Origin: DAOUGC01 sp034429695
Lineage (GTDB): Bacteria; Chloroflexota; Anaerolineae; Anaerolineales; Anaerolineaceae
Direction of reading: 5' to 3'
Length of the DNA stretch: 5,620 nucleotides
Assembly: GCA_034429695.1 (NCBI GenBank)
Contig: DAOUGC010000279.1
Location: forward strand, 1-5,620
Translations under genes and position numbers: made by a program
Shown: in pieces, positions 1 through 5,620 of the stretch
Position numbering within the stretch: position 1 is the stretch's first letter
How the letters are laid out: every line of letters starts with the position of its first letter
Notes under the pieces: generated by a model
Told to the model about the DNA's origin: nothing
The model's input: the letters and a program-made list of their open reading frames with translations, nothing else
Database searches by the model: none

Positions 1-133
1 GGTCAGCCGGGGCCTCCCCATCGGCAAAGGCGGTGCGGGCGGGTGCGGCCATAAACAGCGCCAGGGCGCACAGCACCGCCAGCAGTGCCATCATCCTTCC
101 GGTTAAAAATCCACGACGTTCAGTGGTTTGCAT
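1..133 (-). CDS. N-terminal fragment of a second secreted protein, paralogous leader to the upstream gene (3' end outside window)
   Basis: The ATG at 133-131 opens a frame that stays open for 44 codons to the window edge, so only the amino terminus is visible. It begins MQTTERRGF, then has a long hydrophobic core (ALLAVLCALALFMAA) and the signal-peptidase motif AFA at residues 35-37, followed by DGEAPAD. This is a textbook Sec signal peptide. The start is supported by GGAGG (139-143 on the plus-strand numbering) with a 5-base spacer. The first 42 residues align without a gap to the neighbouring 1681-residue protein, with about 20 identities and the same AFA position, so the two genes probably arose by duplication or share a transplanted leader. 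The gene lies 46 bp downstream of that gene's stop codon, in the same direction, and is probably in the same transcript. What follows the leader is unknown. A beta-helix protein is plausible by analogy but is not shown here. Confidence 0.8.
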   Translation of the reverse strand, partial: MQTTERRGFLTGRMMALLAVLCALALFMAAPARTAFADGEAPAD

Positions 134-179
134 GTAGTCCTCCATAAGCCAACGACAAACTGATGCAGGTTCGGGCGGG
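134..179 (-). promoter_or_regulatory. Short intergenic gap with ribosome binding site for the downstream gene
   Basis: The 46-bp gap between the two minus-strand genes has no stem followed by a T-run, so no intrinsic terminator is visible and read-through is likely. On the minus strand it ends in TATGGAGGACTAC directly before the ATG, a strong Shine-Dalgarno with a 5-base spacer. The upstream gene has almost the same arrangement (GGGGAGGACTGC before its ATG), so the translation signal appears to have been duplicated together with the leader peptide. Confidence 0.65.
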
Positions 180-3100
180 TTAGGGCTCGATCCGGATGTT
201 TTTAAGGATGTTTCCAAATGACAGTGTGTTGGTCAACACGGTTGAAGACCCACCCTCCAGATAGATGCCGTTTTGCGTATTGGAACTGAAAACGCTGTTG
301 AGGATCGAGACCGGGTCGGAAATTACAGACACAAGCAGACCGTTGAGGCCATTCAACTGGCTGTTGAGGTTGTTGACCACCACAGCGCCGTCAGCGTATA
401 AACTGCAGCCGTCGTTGGTGTTGTAACGGGTGCTTCCATCGGTCAGCTTGATACCGCCGAGCATGCTCATGGCAGCAACGCCCTCCTCACCATTGGAACT
501 GGCGCCAAAGCGGGTGAGGGAAATGGGTCCATTGGATGACAGTTGCAGACCGATGGAGCTGTTGCCGTCGAATGTGTTGGCGCCGGCCTTGCCCAGCAGG
601 GTGATGCCCGCTGTGGAACCGGTGGCGTCATTATTCACCTCAACACCGTCACCGGTGTTGTCGTTGGCGGTGATGCCATTGAGCATCACCGCTCCGCGGG
701 AGTTAACCATGATACCACCCGAGTTTCCATTGCTGTTGGCGGTCACCAGCGTCAGGCTGACTGGCGCGACAAAGGTGGTGGTGTTGTCTATTTCAATGCC
801 GGTGAATGCGTTATTGCTGGCGTTCACGCGGGTCAGCGTGACCGCGCCGCTGGCATAAATCTCGAGCCCGGCGTCCTCGTTAGTGCCATTAAAGGTGGCG
901 TTGGTCACCGTAACCGGTGCAGGGGTGGTTGTGTTGGTAAAATTGTAGATGTAGTTGCCATATGTGCTCAGGGTGGAGGTCACGTTGTTGACCACGACCG
1001 CGCCACGGGTCTGGATGTTCAAGCCCAGGCCATTCCCTTCGAACAATCCCTTGCCGGCGCCGTTGGTGATGGTGACTTTGCCGGTTGAGCCGGTAAAGTC
1101 ATTTTTGCACATCAGGCCGGTCTCGTAATTTTGGCTGGCATCCACATTGGTGACGCTGATCGCACCGCGGGTGTTGATGATCAGACCGCTGCCGTAGGTT
1201 GTGTCGTTTCCATTTTCATTAAAGTGGTTGTCGCCCAGCAGGGTGACACCGTTGAACAGGGTTGTGGTGACGCCATTCACTGCCTGATTGGACAGCACCG
1301 CGCCATTGTCCTGATTGTTGGATGCAGACAGGCTGGTGGCGGTGATCACGCCGAAGGTGGAGACGTTGATGCCCAAACCGCGGTTGTCATTGGCAGTCAC
1401 GCGGGTGATTGGCAGCGGCTGGTTGCCCTTGACCATCAGATCAATGCCGTTGTTCAGGTTGTTGTTGGCTGTGGCGTCGCTGAGGCTCGATTTTCCGGTG
1501 GTGATCAGGCGGATGCCATAAAGCAGAGAATCATTAGCGGTCAACCGGGAAGCGAGGATGCCCCCCTTACCGGACGAATTGTCCACATTGATGCCGGCAA
1601 AGCTGCTGCTGGCATCCAGGTTGGTGAGGGTGACCGCGCCTTTGCTGCGCACCCATATGCCCGTGCCGGCGTTGTAGCTGACCGCACCCGGGGTGGCGCC
1701 TTTATAGGTGATGCTGACGTTGGCAGCCGGGCTGGCCTCAGAACACTGGCCGGTCAGGGTGCTGTACTCGCAGTTATCCACCTTGATGCCGGAATACTCC
1801 AGCAGGTCGGTGGGGGCGACGAGACTGCTCACATTCAGACCGATCAAGTAGGCGCCGCCCACATTCTTTTCGCCGTATATTCGCAACTGGTAAAACCCGG
1901 CGCTGAGGGATTGTACCAGTGAACCAACATCGGACGTGCTCCCGCTGATATATTCGCCAGCATCGTTATACAGCATGACTTTCAGATTAACGAGAGATTC
2001 CCAGCGGATGGTCTCAGTCGCTCCATCGCTGTGGAAGGTGAAAATGTCGGGATCGCTTTCAGGGCGAACAACGTTTGCGTACGTGTTGGTGGAGAAGATG
2101 GTGGTGTTGGTCGCGGAGTTGTTGCTGGCAGACACATCGGTGAGGGTTACCGCTGCGAGTGACTTGATTTCGATGCCGCTCTCTTGATTGCCGTTGGCGC
2201 TTACATTCACCATGATGACCGGTGACGGCGTGCTGTAACCGAAGTTGTTGACCAACAAGCCGCTGCCGTCATTGTCATTGATTCTGAAATTACGAATGGT
2301 GACCTTTCCGTGGGTCTGTATGACAGCTCCATGGTGGCTATTGCCGGAAATGCTGCCCAAAACCGGCGAAATGAGGGTGACATGTACGGGGACGATGGCA
2401 TCCCTGGCGTACAGGTATAAACCCTCGAAGATATTTTCATCGAGGTTGACCACACTAATGGTGGTTGGCCCGCCGGGACTGAGCAGTAAACCGGCTGTAT
2501 CATTTCCGGAGGCGGTGTTATTCAGCCAGCCTTTGACGGAATTGATGTTTACAGGGCTGATCCCGACGCACAAACCGCCATCCTTAAGGCAATTGTCAAT
2601 GAACAACCCGTGGCTGCCGTTATCATTGGTCTGGAAACCGTTGATGGTCACGGCGCCAAGAGTTTCAATGAAAATGCCGTTGGTGTCATTCCTGCTGGCT
2701 ACCACGCGGTTGAGGGTGGTGGGTCTGGGCAGCGTGGAAAGAGTTTGATCGATGGTCAGACCAGCCAGATTATCGGAAACGGAGAAGTTGGTGACCACCA
2801 CAGCGCCGTTGGTGGTGATATCCAGACCTGAGGCTTGATTGGCGTTGATCTGGCCCTGAGCGCCGGTGGAGACCACGGTTACGCCAGGGTTGCCGGTATG
2901 GCGGTTATCCACCAGGATGCCGGTATCGCCATTATTGCTGGCATTGACATTGGTAAGCGTGACCACGCCGTAACTGATGATGCGCATACCAGCACCATTG
3001 GTACTGTTATCGGCAGTCACACCGGTCAGCGTTACCGGTTTGTTGTAAGGCTCTCCACTATCCATATTCAGAATGGAAATGTTGTCATCCCCATTCAGGG

Positions 3101-5225
3101 ATGACTCGCCATTCTTGAGGGTGACAGCACCCAGGCTGGTGATGGCAAGGCCATATGCGCTGGATGAATACACGCCGAAATTGGTCAAGGTGACCGGTGC
3201 GGAAGCGGTATCGTATGTGTTGTTGACCCGTACACCCCAACCTCCACTCAAACTGACGTAAATATGGGTGAGGGTGACCGCACCTTTGGAGAATAGGTAA
3301 ATACCATCGCCGCTGTTATTGTAAAACACCTGGGTTTTGGAGGAATTGCTCAGGGTCACTGGAGCACGGGAGGGACTGGTTTCATTGTTGATGAAAAGTC
3401 CCTGGCTGGAGTTCCCGCTGGCGACCACATTGGTGAGTTTGATTGCACCGTTGCTCTCCAGGTGCAGGCCGTCACCATTATTGCCATCAAAGCCATACCC
3501 GCCGGCGGGATTGGTGATGGTGATGCCGCCGGTGGCGCCAATAAAAGCGTTCTTCAACCACATTCCGCTGCTTCCATTTTCACTGGAATCCACATTGGTG
3601 AGCGTGATTGCGCCGCGGGCAAACACCTGCACACCGGCAAGGTCATTATTTGTGAAGGTGCCATTGCGGATGGTGACAGTACCGGCGCTGCTGCACTGAT
3701 GGGTGGATGAGTTCTCCTGACAGGCATCCAGTGCCAGGCCGTGTCCGGTGATGTTGTCGGAGATATCAAAGTTGCCCAGGATTACGTTGCCGGTGGCAAT
3801 GATGCTGACTCCGGCGGCGTTTCTGCGCGCTGTGAGGTAAGTGATGGTGACATCCTTCAGCGTGGACGAGCCGCTGGAAGGGCCGATCACAATGCCAATG
3901 CCGGCATTGTCACTGGCTTCGTTATTGGTAAGGATCACCGGCGCGCCAGTGGCTGAGGTGACCTGCAGGCCGCTGCCCAGATTATTATTGAGGGTTACAT
4001 TCTGGATGGTGATCGAACCGCCTGCAGCGGTCTTTTCGATCTTCAGGGCAGGCCGGCTCACTTCACCAACTGTGCCGTTGCCGGTGAAGATGCTGTTGCG
4101 AACGGTAATGCTGCCGGTGGCGCTCAGATCTGCGCCGATATTCTCATTGTTGCTGGCTGAAACACCGTTGATGGTGATTGACGAGCCTTTCGCAATGAGC
4201 CCGGTGCTGTGGCTGCCGAGGAAAGCTGAATTGGTGATGGTCACAGCGCCGCTAACCAAAAAAGCACCACCTGGCTGGCTGGCGCCGGATGAAGTGACAT
4301 CCCGAATGGTGACGGAACCGTTATGAGGGGTATCCATACCGCCCACGACGCGAACGCCGCCCACGCCGGTGGTGACATTCACCACCACGTCCTCCAGCAC
4401 GATCGCCCCGCTATTCTCGGCGAAACTCACCATTGAGCCTTCAGTAAATGTGAAGCCCCTGAGGGTGAAGCCGTTGGTTACGCCACTAATGTTCAGGTTG
4501 TCGCCGATGAAGGACTGGGTGGACCCGGCTCCAAGCAGCGCGGAAAGCTGGCGCAGGGTGGGGTTTGTGCCTGCACTAATCAATAATTGGTTGGCCGAAT
4601 TAAATGTTCCGGCTTCCACATGAATGGCGCGGTCAGTTGGCATGGGTTGGGCGCCGCTGGCAATGGCGTCAATGGCTGCCTGAATGGGGTTGATTCCAGG
4701 ATCAACCGTGGTGCAGGTGGGGTCGGTTAACCCTCCCGGGCAGGTCCACAGGAAGTAATGTTTGGTGCTGCCGATCAGGATGAAAGGATCGGGGTTGGCA
4801 ATGGCTTCAGCCGATTGCTGTTCCGCCAGAGCCAGCGGCTCGCCGACGGGGGTTTCCAGCGTCAGCCCGGCTTCATCGAGCGCCTGGGGCAGCTCAGCCG
4901 GTGGGGGAGCAGGCTCGTCTGCCGGGGCAGGGGGCGTTTCGGTGGGAGCAGGCTCCTCTTGCGGGGCTGGCGGCTCCTGCTGCGCGGCAGGGGGTGTCTC
5001 GGTGGGGGCCGGTTCAGGCGGCGCACCGGTCTCGTCGACGGGCGGCTCCTGGGTGGGCAGCTCCGGCGCCGGTGTTGATTCTGCCGGTTCCGTTACGGGT
5101 GGAGTTTCACCCTCAGCAAAGGCGATTCCAGCTGGCGCGGTGAGGAAAATCATCAGCGCACCCAGCAGTGCCAGAAACGCAAAAAAGCCAGCACGGCTTA
5201 TCGTGCAGCGTAACTTGGTCTGCAT
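180..5225 (-). CDS. Giant secreted right-handed parallel beta-helix repeat protein with inserted PPC-like domain (1681 aa)
   Basis: This is a complete ORF from ATG (5225-5223) to TAA (182-180), preceded by GGAGG five bases before the start. Residues 1-37 are a Sec signal peptide: basic start, hydrophobic core from about 14 to 30, and AFA cleavage motif at 35-37. Residues 38-113 are a Pro/Glu/Thr linker. Residues about 138-236 look like the cap and first turn of a beta-helix, with a C162/C171 pair, an Ile-Gln-Ala-Ala-Ile-Asp element and IHVEAGTF, the usual opening of pectate-lyase-fold repeats. From about 240 to 1677 there are an estimated 45-50 rungs built around strands such as GAVTLTNV, turns such as ASNN, and a Gly before the next strand. 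These are typical of PbH1-type repeats and suggest an Asn ladder. A PPC-like domain interrupts the helix at about 1051-1134. I see no catalytic motif, no LPxTG signal, no C-terminal membrane helix and no autotransporter barrel; the protein ends on the last strand. Its role is unknown: adhesin, scaffold or polysaccharide-active protein are all possible. The fold is well supported; the function is not. Confidence 0.93.
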   Translation of the reverse strand: MQTKLRCTISRAGFFAFLALLGALMIFLTAPAGIAFAEGETPPVTEPAESTPAPELPTQEPPVDETGAPPEPAPTETPPAAQQEPPAPQEEPAPTETPPAPADEPAPPPAELPQALDEAGLTLETPVGEPLALAEQQSAEAIANPDPFILIGSTKHYFLWTCPGGLTDPTCTTVDPGINPIQAAIDAIASGAQPMPTDRAIHVEAGTFNSANQLLISAGTNPTLRQLSALLGAGSTQSFIGDNLNISGVTNGFTLRGFTFTEGSMVSFAENSGAIVLEDVVVNVTTGVGGVRVVGGMDTPHNGSVTIRDVTSSGASQPGGAFLVSGAVTITNSAFLGSHSTGLIAKGSSITINGVSASNNENIGADLSATGSITVRNSIFTGNGTVGEVSRPALKIEKTAAGGSITIQNVTLNNNLGSGLQVTSATGAPVILTNNEASDNAGIGIVIGPSSGSSTLKDVTITYLTARRNAAGVSIIATGNVILGNFDISDNITGHGLALDACQENSSTHQCSSAGTVTIRNGTFTNNDLAGVQVFARGAITLTNVDSSENGSSGMWLKNAFIGATGGITITNPAGGYGFDGNNGDGLHLESNGAIKLTNVVASGNSSQGLFINNETSPSRAPVTLSNSSKTQVFYNNSGDGIYLFSKGAVTLTHIYVSLSGGWGVRVNNTYDTASAPVTLTNFGVYSSSAYGLAITSLGAVTLKNGESSLNGDDNISILNMDSGEPYNKPVTLTGVTADNSTNGAGMRIISYGVVTLTNVNASNNGDTGILVDNRHTGNPGVTVVSTGAQGQINANQASGLDITTNGAVVVTNFSVSDNLAGLTIDQTLSTLPRPTTLNRVVASRNDTNGIFIETLGAVTINGFQTNDNGSHGLFIDNCLKDGGLCVGISPVNINSVKGWLNNTASGNDTAGLLLSPGGPTTISVVNLDENIFEGLYLYARDAIVPVHVTLISPVLGSISGNSHHGAVIQTHGKVTIRNFRINDNDGSGLLVNNFGYSTPSPVIMVNVSANGNQESGIEIKSLAAVTLTDVSASNNSATNTTIFSTNTYANVVRPESDPDIFTFHSDGATETIRWESLVNLKVMLYNDAGEYISGSTSDVGSLVQSLSAGFYQLRIYGEKNVGGAYLIGLNVSSLVAPTDLLEYSGIKVDNCEYSTLTGQCSEASPAANVSITYKGATPGAVSYNAGTGIWVRSKGAVTLTNLDASSSFAGINVDNSSGKGGILASRLTANDSLLYGIRLITTGKSSLSDATANNNLNNGIDLMVKGNQPLPITRVTANDNRGLGINVSTFGVITATSLSASNNQDNGAVLSNQAVNGVTTTLFNGVTLLGDNHFNENGNDTTYGSGLIINTRGAISVTNVDASQNYETGLMCKNDFTGSTGKVTITNGAGKGLFEGNGLGLNIQTRGAVVVNNVTSTLSTYGNYIYNFTNTTTPAPVTVTNATFNGTNEDAGLEIYASGAVTLTRVNASNNAFTGIEIDNTTTFVAPVSLTLVTANSNGNSGGIMVNSRGAVMLNGITANDNTGDGVEVNNDATGSTAGITLLGKAGANTFDGNSSIGLQLSSNGPISLTRFGASSNGEEGVAAMSMLGGIKLTDGSTRYNTNDGCSLYADGAVVVNNLNSQLNGLNGLLVSVISDPVSILNSVFSSNTQNGIYLEGGSSTVLTNTLSFGNILKNIRIEP
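195..4694 (-). repeat. Region encoding the parallel beta-helix rung array, alternating short and long rungs
   Basis: Residues about 178-1677, apart from the inserted domain, are tandem beta-helix rungs. From about residue 600 onward the rungs alternate. The short rung of about 22-24 residues has a tight turn, S-x-G, then AVTLTN, then an AS-x-N turn and a final Gly. The long rung of about 28-40 residues replaces the tight turn with a loop that usually starts with V-[DN]-N and ends in PVTLTN. The DNA is diverged at most repeats, so the array is old, but some short stretches remain nearly identical (for example 1623-1644 and 3267-3288 match at 21 of 22 bases). Rung boundaries were assigned by eye and the total count is an estimate. 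Confidence 0.85.
1824..2075 (-). other. Region encoding a PPC-like (bacterial pre-peptidase C-terminal) beta-sandwich domain inserted in the beta-helix
   Basis: Residues about 1051-1134 break the repeat pattern and instead follow the PPC consensus in order. DPDIFTF is at 1058-1064, a hydrophobic strand with ETIRW follows, LKVMLYNDAGEYI starts at 1081, LSAGFYQLRIYG is at 1107-1118, and the closing strand GAYLIGLNV is at 1124-1132. PPC domains (the PF04151 type) are small beta-sandwiches usually found at the ends of secreted proteases and other exported enzymes, where they are cleaved off or help binding. Here the domain is internal. It follows the short rung that ends near residue 1040, and the helix resumes with YSGIKVDNC at about 1144. 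Assignment is by motif recognition only. Confidence 0.7.
4887..5114 (-). repeat. Region encoding a Pro/Glu/Thr-rich linker with a 20-residue period
   Basis: Residues 38-113 consist almost entirely of Pro, Glu, Ala, Thr and Gln, as expected for an extended, disordered, acidic spacer between the cell envelope and the folded domain. The decapeptide EPAPTETPPA occurs twice, at residues 71-80 and 91-100, exactly 20 residues apart. The DNA shows the same 60-bp period: the stretch at about 4927-4954 matches that at about 4987-5014 with a few substitutions. This is a local tandem duplication that has begun to diverge. Similar linkers are common just after the signal peptide of large surface proteins, but this one carries no recognised anchor. 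Confidence 0.75.
5115..5225 (-). other. Region encoding the Sec signal peptide of the 1681-aa protein
   Basis: Residues 1-37 have Lys4, Arg6 and Arg11 in the n-region, a hydrophobic core (FFAFLALLGALMIFL) and the c-region APAGIAFA, with predicted cleavage between Ala37 and Glu38. There is no lipobox cysteine at the cleavage site (Cys7 is in the n-region), so this is a signal peptidase I substrate and not a lipoprotein. No twin-arginine motif is present. The protein is therefore exported unfolded by Sec, which fits a beta-helix that folds outside the membrane. Confidence 0.9.
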
Positions 5226-5230
5226 GCAGT

Positions 5231-5237
5231 CCTCCCC
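5231..5237 (-). promoter_or_regulatory. Ribosome binding site of the 1681-aa gene
   Basis: The minus strand reads GGGGAGG, then ACTGC, then ATG. The 5-base spacing and full GGAGG core settle the start codon. An ATG 22 bases further upstream is out of frame and has no comparable Shine-Dalgarno. Confidence 0.8.
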
Positions 5238-5286
5238 ATATATCCATGTAATTGTTGATCGCGTATTTGGAAAACCTTATGGGATG

Positions 5287-5292
5287 ATTATA
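5287..5292 (-). promoter_or_regulatory. Candidate sigma-70 type -10 box for the secreted-protein genes
   Basis: The minus strand carries a perfect TATAAT in the AT-rich stretch 60-70 bp upstream of the start codon, which would give a leader of about 50-55 bases. The hexamer 17 bases further upstream (AACTAT) is a poor -35 match. A better TTGTCA lies at 5324-5329, but the 31-base gap is too long for a standard promoter. The site is therefore a plausible but unproven promoter, perhaps needing an activator. Confidence 0.4.
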
Positions 5293-5427
5293 GCGAATGA
5301 TGGGAAATGATAGTTATGTAATTTGACAATGTTATTAGTAATTGCGCTTGCGGTTTGTCAGGGATTTTGCCCCACCTGGGGATTTTTTGTGATTATCGAA
5401 GCAAAACGGTATTGTTGTGGCGGCGCA

Positions 5428-5439
5428 CGGCGCGCGCCG
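5428..5439. repeat. 12-bp perfect GC palindrome
   Basis: CGGCGCGCGCCG reads the same on both strands. It lies in the otherwise unremarkable spacer between the 87-bp repeat and the candidate promoter, about 135 bp upstream of the TATAAT box. It is too far away to be a simple operator and may be chance in a GC-rich patch. Confidence 0.4.
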
Positions 5440-5492
5440 AAAACAGTCATTTTGGCGGGACGGGGTGCTCTGACAACGGATTTGGATTCAAG

Positions 5493-5579
5493 TGGTAGGG
5501 TGGGCTGGCGTTCTTTCCAGCCCACCGTTATTTACCGCACACGTTCGGTGGGCTGAGAAAGCATCAGCCCACCCTACCA
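5493..5579. repeat. 87-bp palindromic intergenic element with two hairpins inside an outer inverted repeat
   Basis: The ends are a perfect 15-bp inverted repeat, TGGTAGGGTGGGCTG at 5493-5507 and its complement at 5565-5579. Inside are two perfect 10-bp hairpins: 5499-5508 pairs with 5517-5526 around an 8-base loop, and 5547-5556 pairs with 5564-5573 around a 7-base loop. The inner arms 5519-5527 and 5546-5554 are also exact complements, so the element can fold either as two hairpins or as one long interrupted hairpin. Elements of this GGTGGGCTG/CAGCCCACC type are dispersed in many bacterial genomes as REP-like or MITE-like repeats. No transposase is present and no clear target-site duplication flanks it. 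There is no T-run, so it is not a standard intrinsic terminator. Confidence 0.8.
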
Positions 5580-5620
5580 TTGTTCCAGCCGCGTAACACA
5601 CACACCAACACTGGGTGGTC

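Larger units (their letters stand above)
5226..5620. other. Non-coding upstream region
   Basis: No credible gene is visible on either strand in these 395 bases. The part next to the large gene (5226-5340) is AT-rich and holds the ribosome binding site and candidate -10 box. The middle (5341-5490) has a CCCC-ACCT-GGGG hairpin followed by six T on the plus strand (5370-5388) and the 12-bp palindrome, with nothing else recognisable. The right part carries the 87-bp palindromic repeat, and the last 40 bases show no feature. A 77-codon plus-strand frame (5323-5556) has no ribosome binding site and runs into the palindrome, so it is not called as a gene. Confidence 0.7.

Noticed and set aside
1131..1922. 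263-codon open frame on the plus strand inside the large gene
   Set aside because: It lies entirely antisense to a well-supported beta-helix coding region, has no ribosome binding site of note, and its translation shows no domain or signal. The Thr/Val/Asn-rich repeats leave few stops on the opposite strand, which explains this and the other antisense frames.
180..4694. Repetitive pattern that might suggest a CRISPR array or non-coding tandem repeat
   Set aside because: The repeats are diverged at DNA level, vary in length, and are explained by beta-helix rungs in a single open frame; there are no constant direct repeats with unique spacers.
180..5225. Possible pectate lyase or other polysaccharide lyase assignment
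   Set aside because: The fold is shared with such enzymes, but no catalytic Asp/Lys/Arg cluster or calcium-site motif could be recognised by eye, so naming an enzyme would be unsupported.
5323..5328. Perfect TTGACA on the plus strand
   Set aside because: The hexamer 17 bases downstream (GCTTGC) is not a -10 box and no plus-strand gene follows, so it is probably chance in AT-rich DNA.
5370..5388. CCCC-ACCT-GGGG stem followed by six T on the plus strand, like an intrinsic terminator
   Set aside because: The stem is only four base pairs and no plus-strand gene ends before it, so there is nothing for it to terminate in this window.
5323..5556. 77-codon plus-strand frame with a hydrophobic start in the upstream region
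   Set aside because: No Shine-Dalgarno precedes its ATG, it overlaps the candidate promoter region of the minus-strand gene, and its 3' part is translated palindromic repeat.

Overview
The window holds one very large secreted-protein gene, the start of a second gene of the same type, and a short non-coding region upstream of them. Both genes lie on the minus strand, so biological reading runs from right to left. The source is a bacterium with moderately high GC, Sec signal peptides and strong GGAGG ribosome binding sites. The combination of a huge Thr/Asn/Gly-rich parallel beta-helix protein, a Pro/Glu/Thr-rich linker and dispersed GGTGGGCTG palindromes fits an environmental bacterium. I would guess Chloroflexota (Anaerolineae-like), but no marker gene is present and this is a weak inference.

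Layout: 5226-5620 has no credible gene. It carries an 87-bp palindromic repeat made of two perfect 10-bp hairpins inside a perfect 15-bp inverted repeat (5493-5579), a 12-bp GC palindrome (5428-5439), and near the gene an AT-rich stretch with a perfect TATAAT box (5287-5292). From 5225 down to 180 runs an intact 1681-residue ORF. It encodes a signal peptide, a Pro/Glu/Thr linker containing a 20-residue period, and then an estimated 45-50 rungs of right-handed parallel beta-helix that nearly fill the rest of the protein. One globular domain resembling the bacterial pre-peptidase C-terminal (PPC) domain is inserted at about residues 1051-1134. After a 46-bp gap with no terminator, a second gene begins at 133 and runs off the left edge. 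Its first 42 residues align without gaps to those of the big gene, with the same signal-peptide length and cleavage motif.

The two genes look like a tandem pair of exported surface or extracellular proteins, probably co-transcribed from the upstream promoter. No catalytic motif, substrate-binding site or C-terminal anchor could be recognised in the large protein, so its role (adhesin, matrix scaffold or polysaccharide-active protein) is open. The points most worth a second look are the strict alternation of short and long rungs, the PPC-like domain placed exactly at a rung boundary, the cysteine pairs confined to long-rung loops, and the paralogous pair of leaders.
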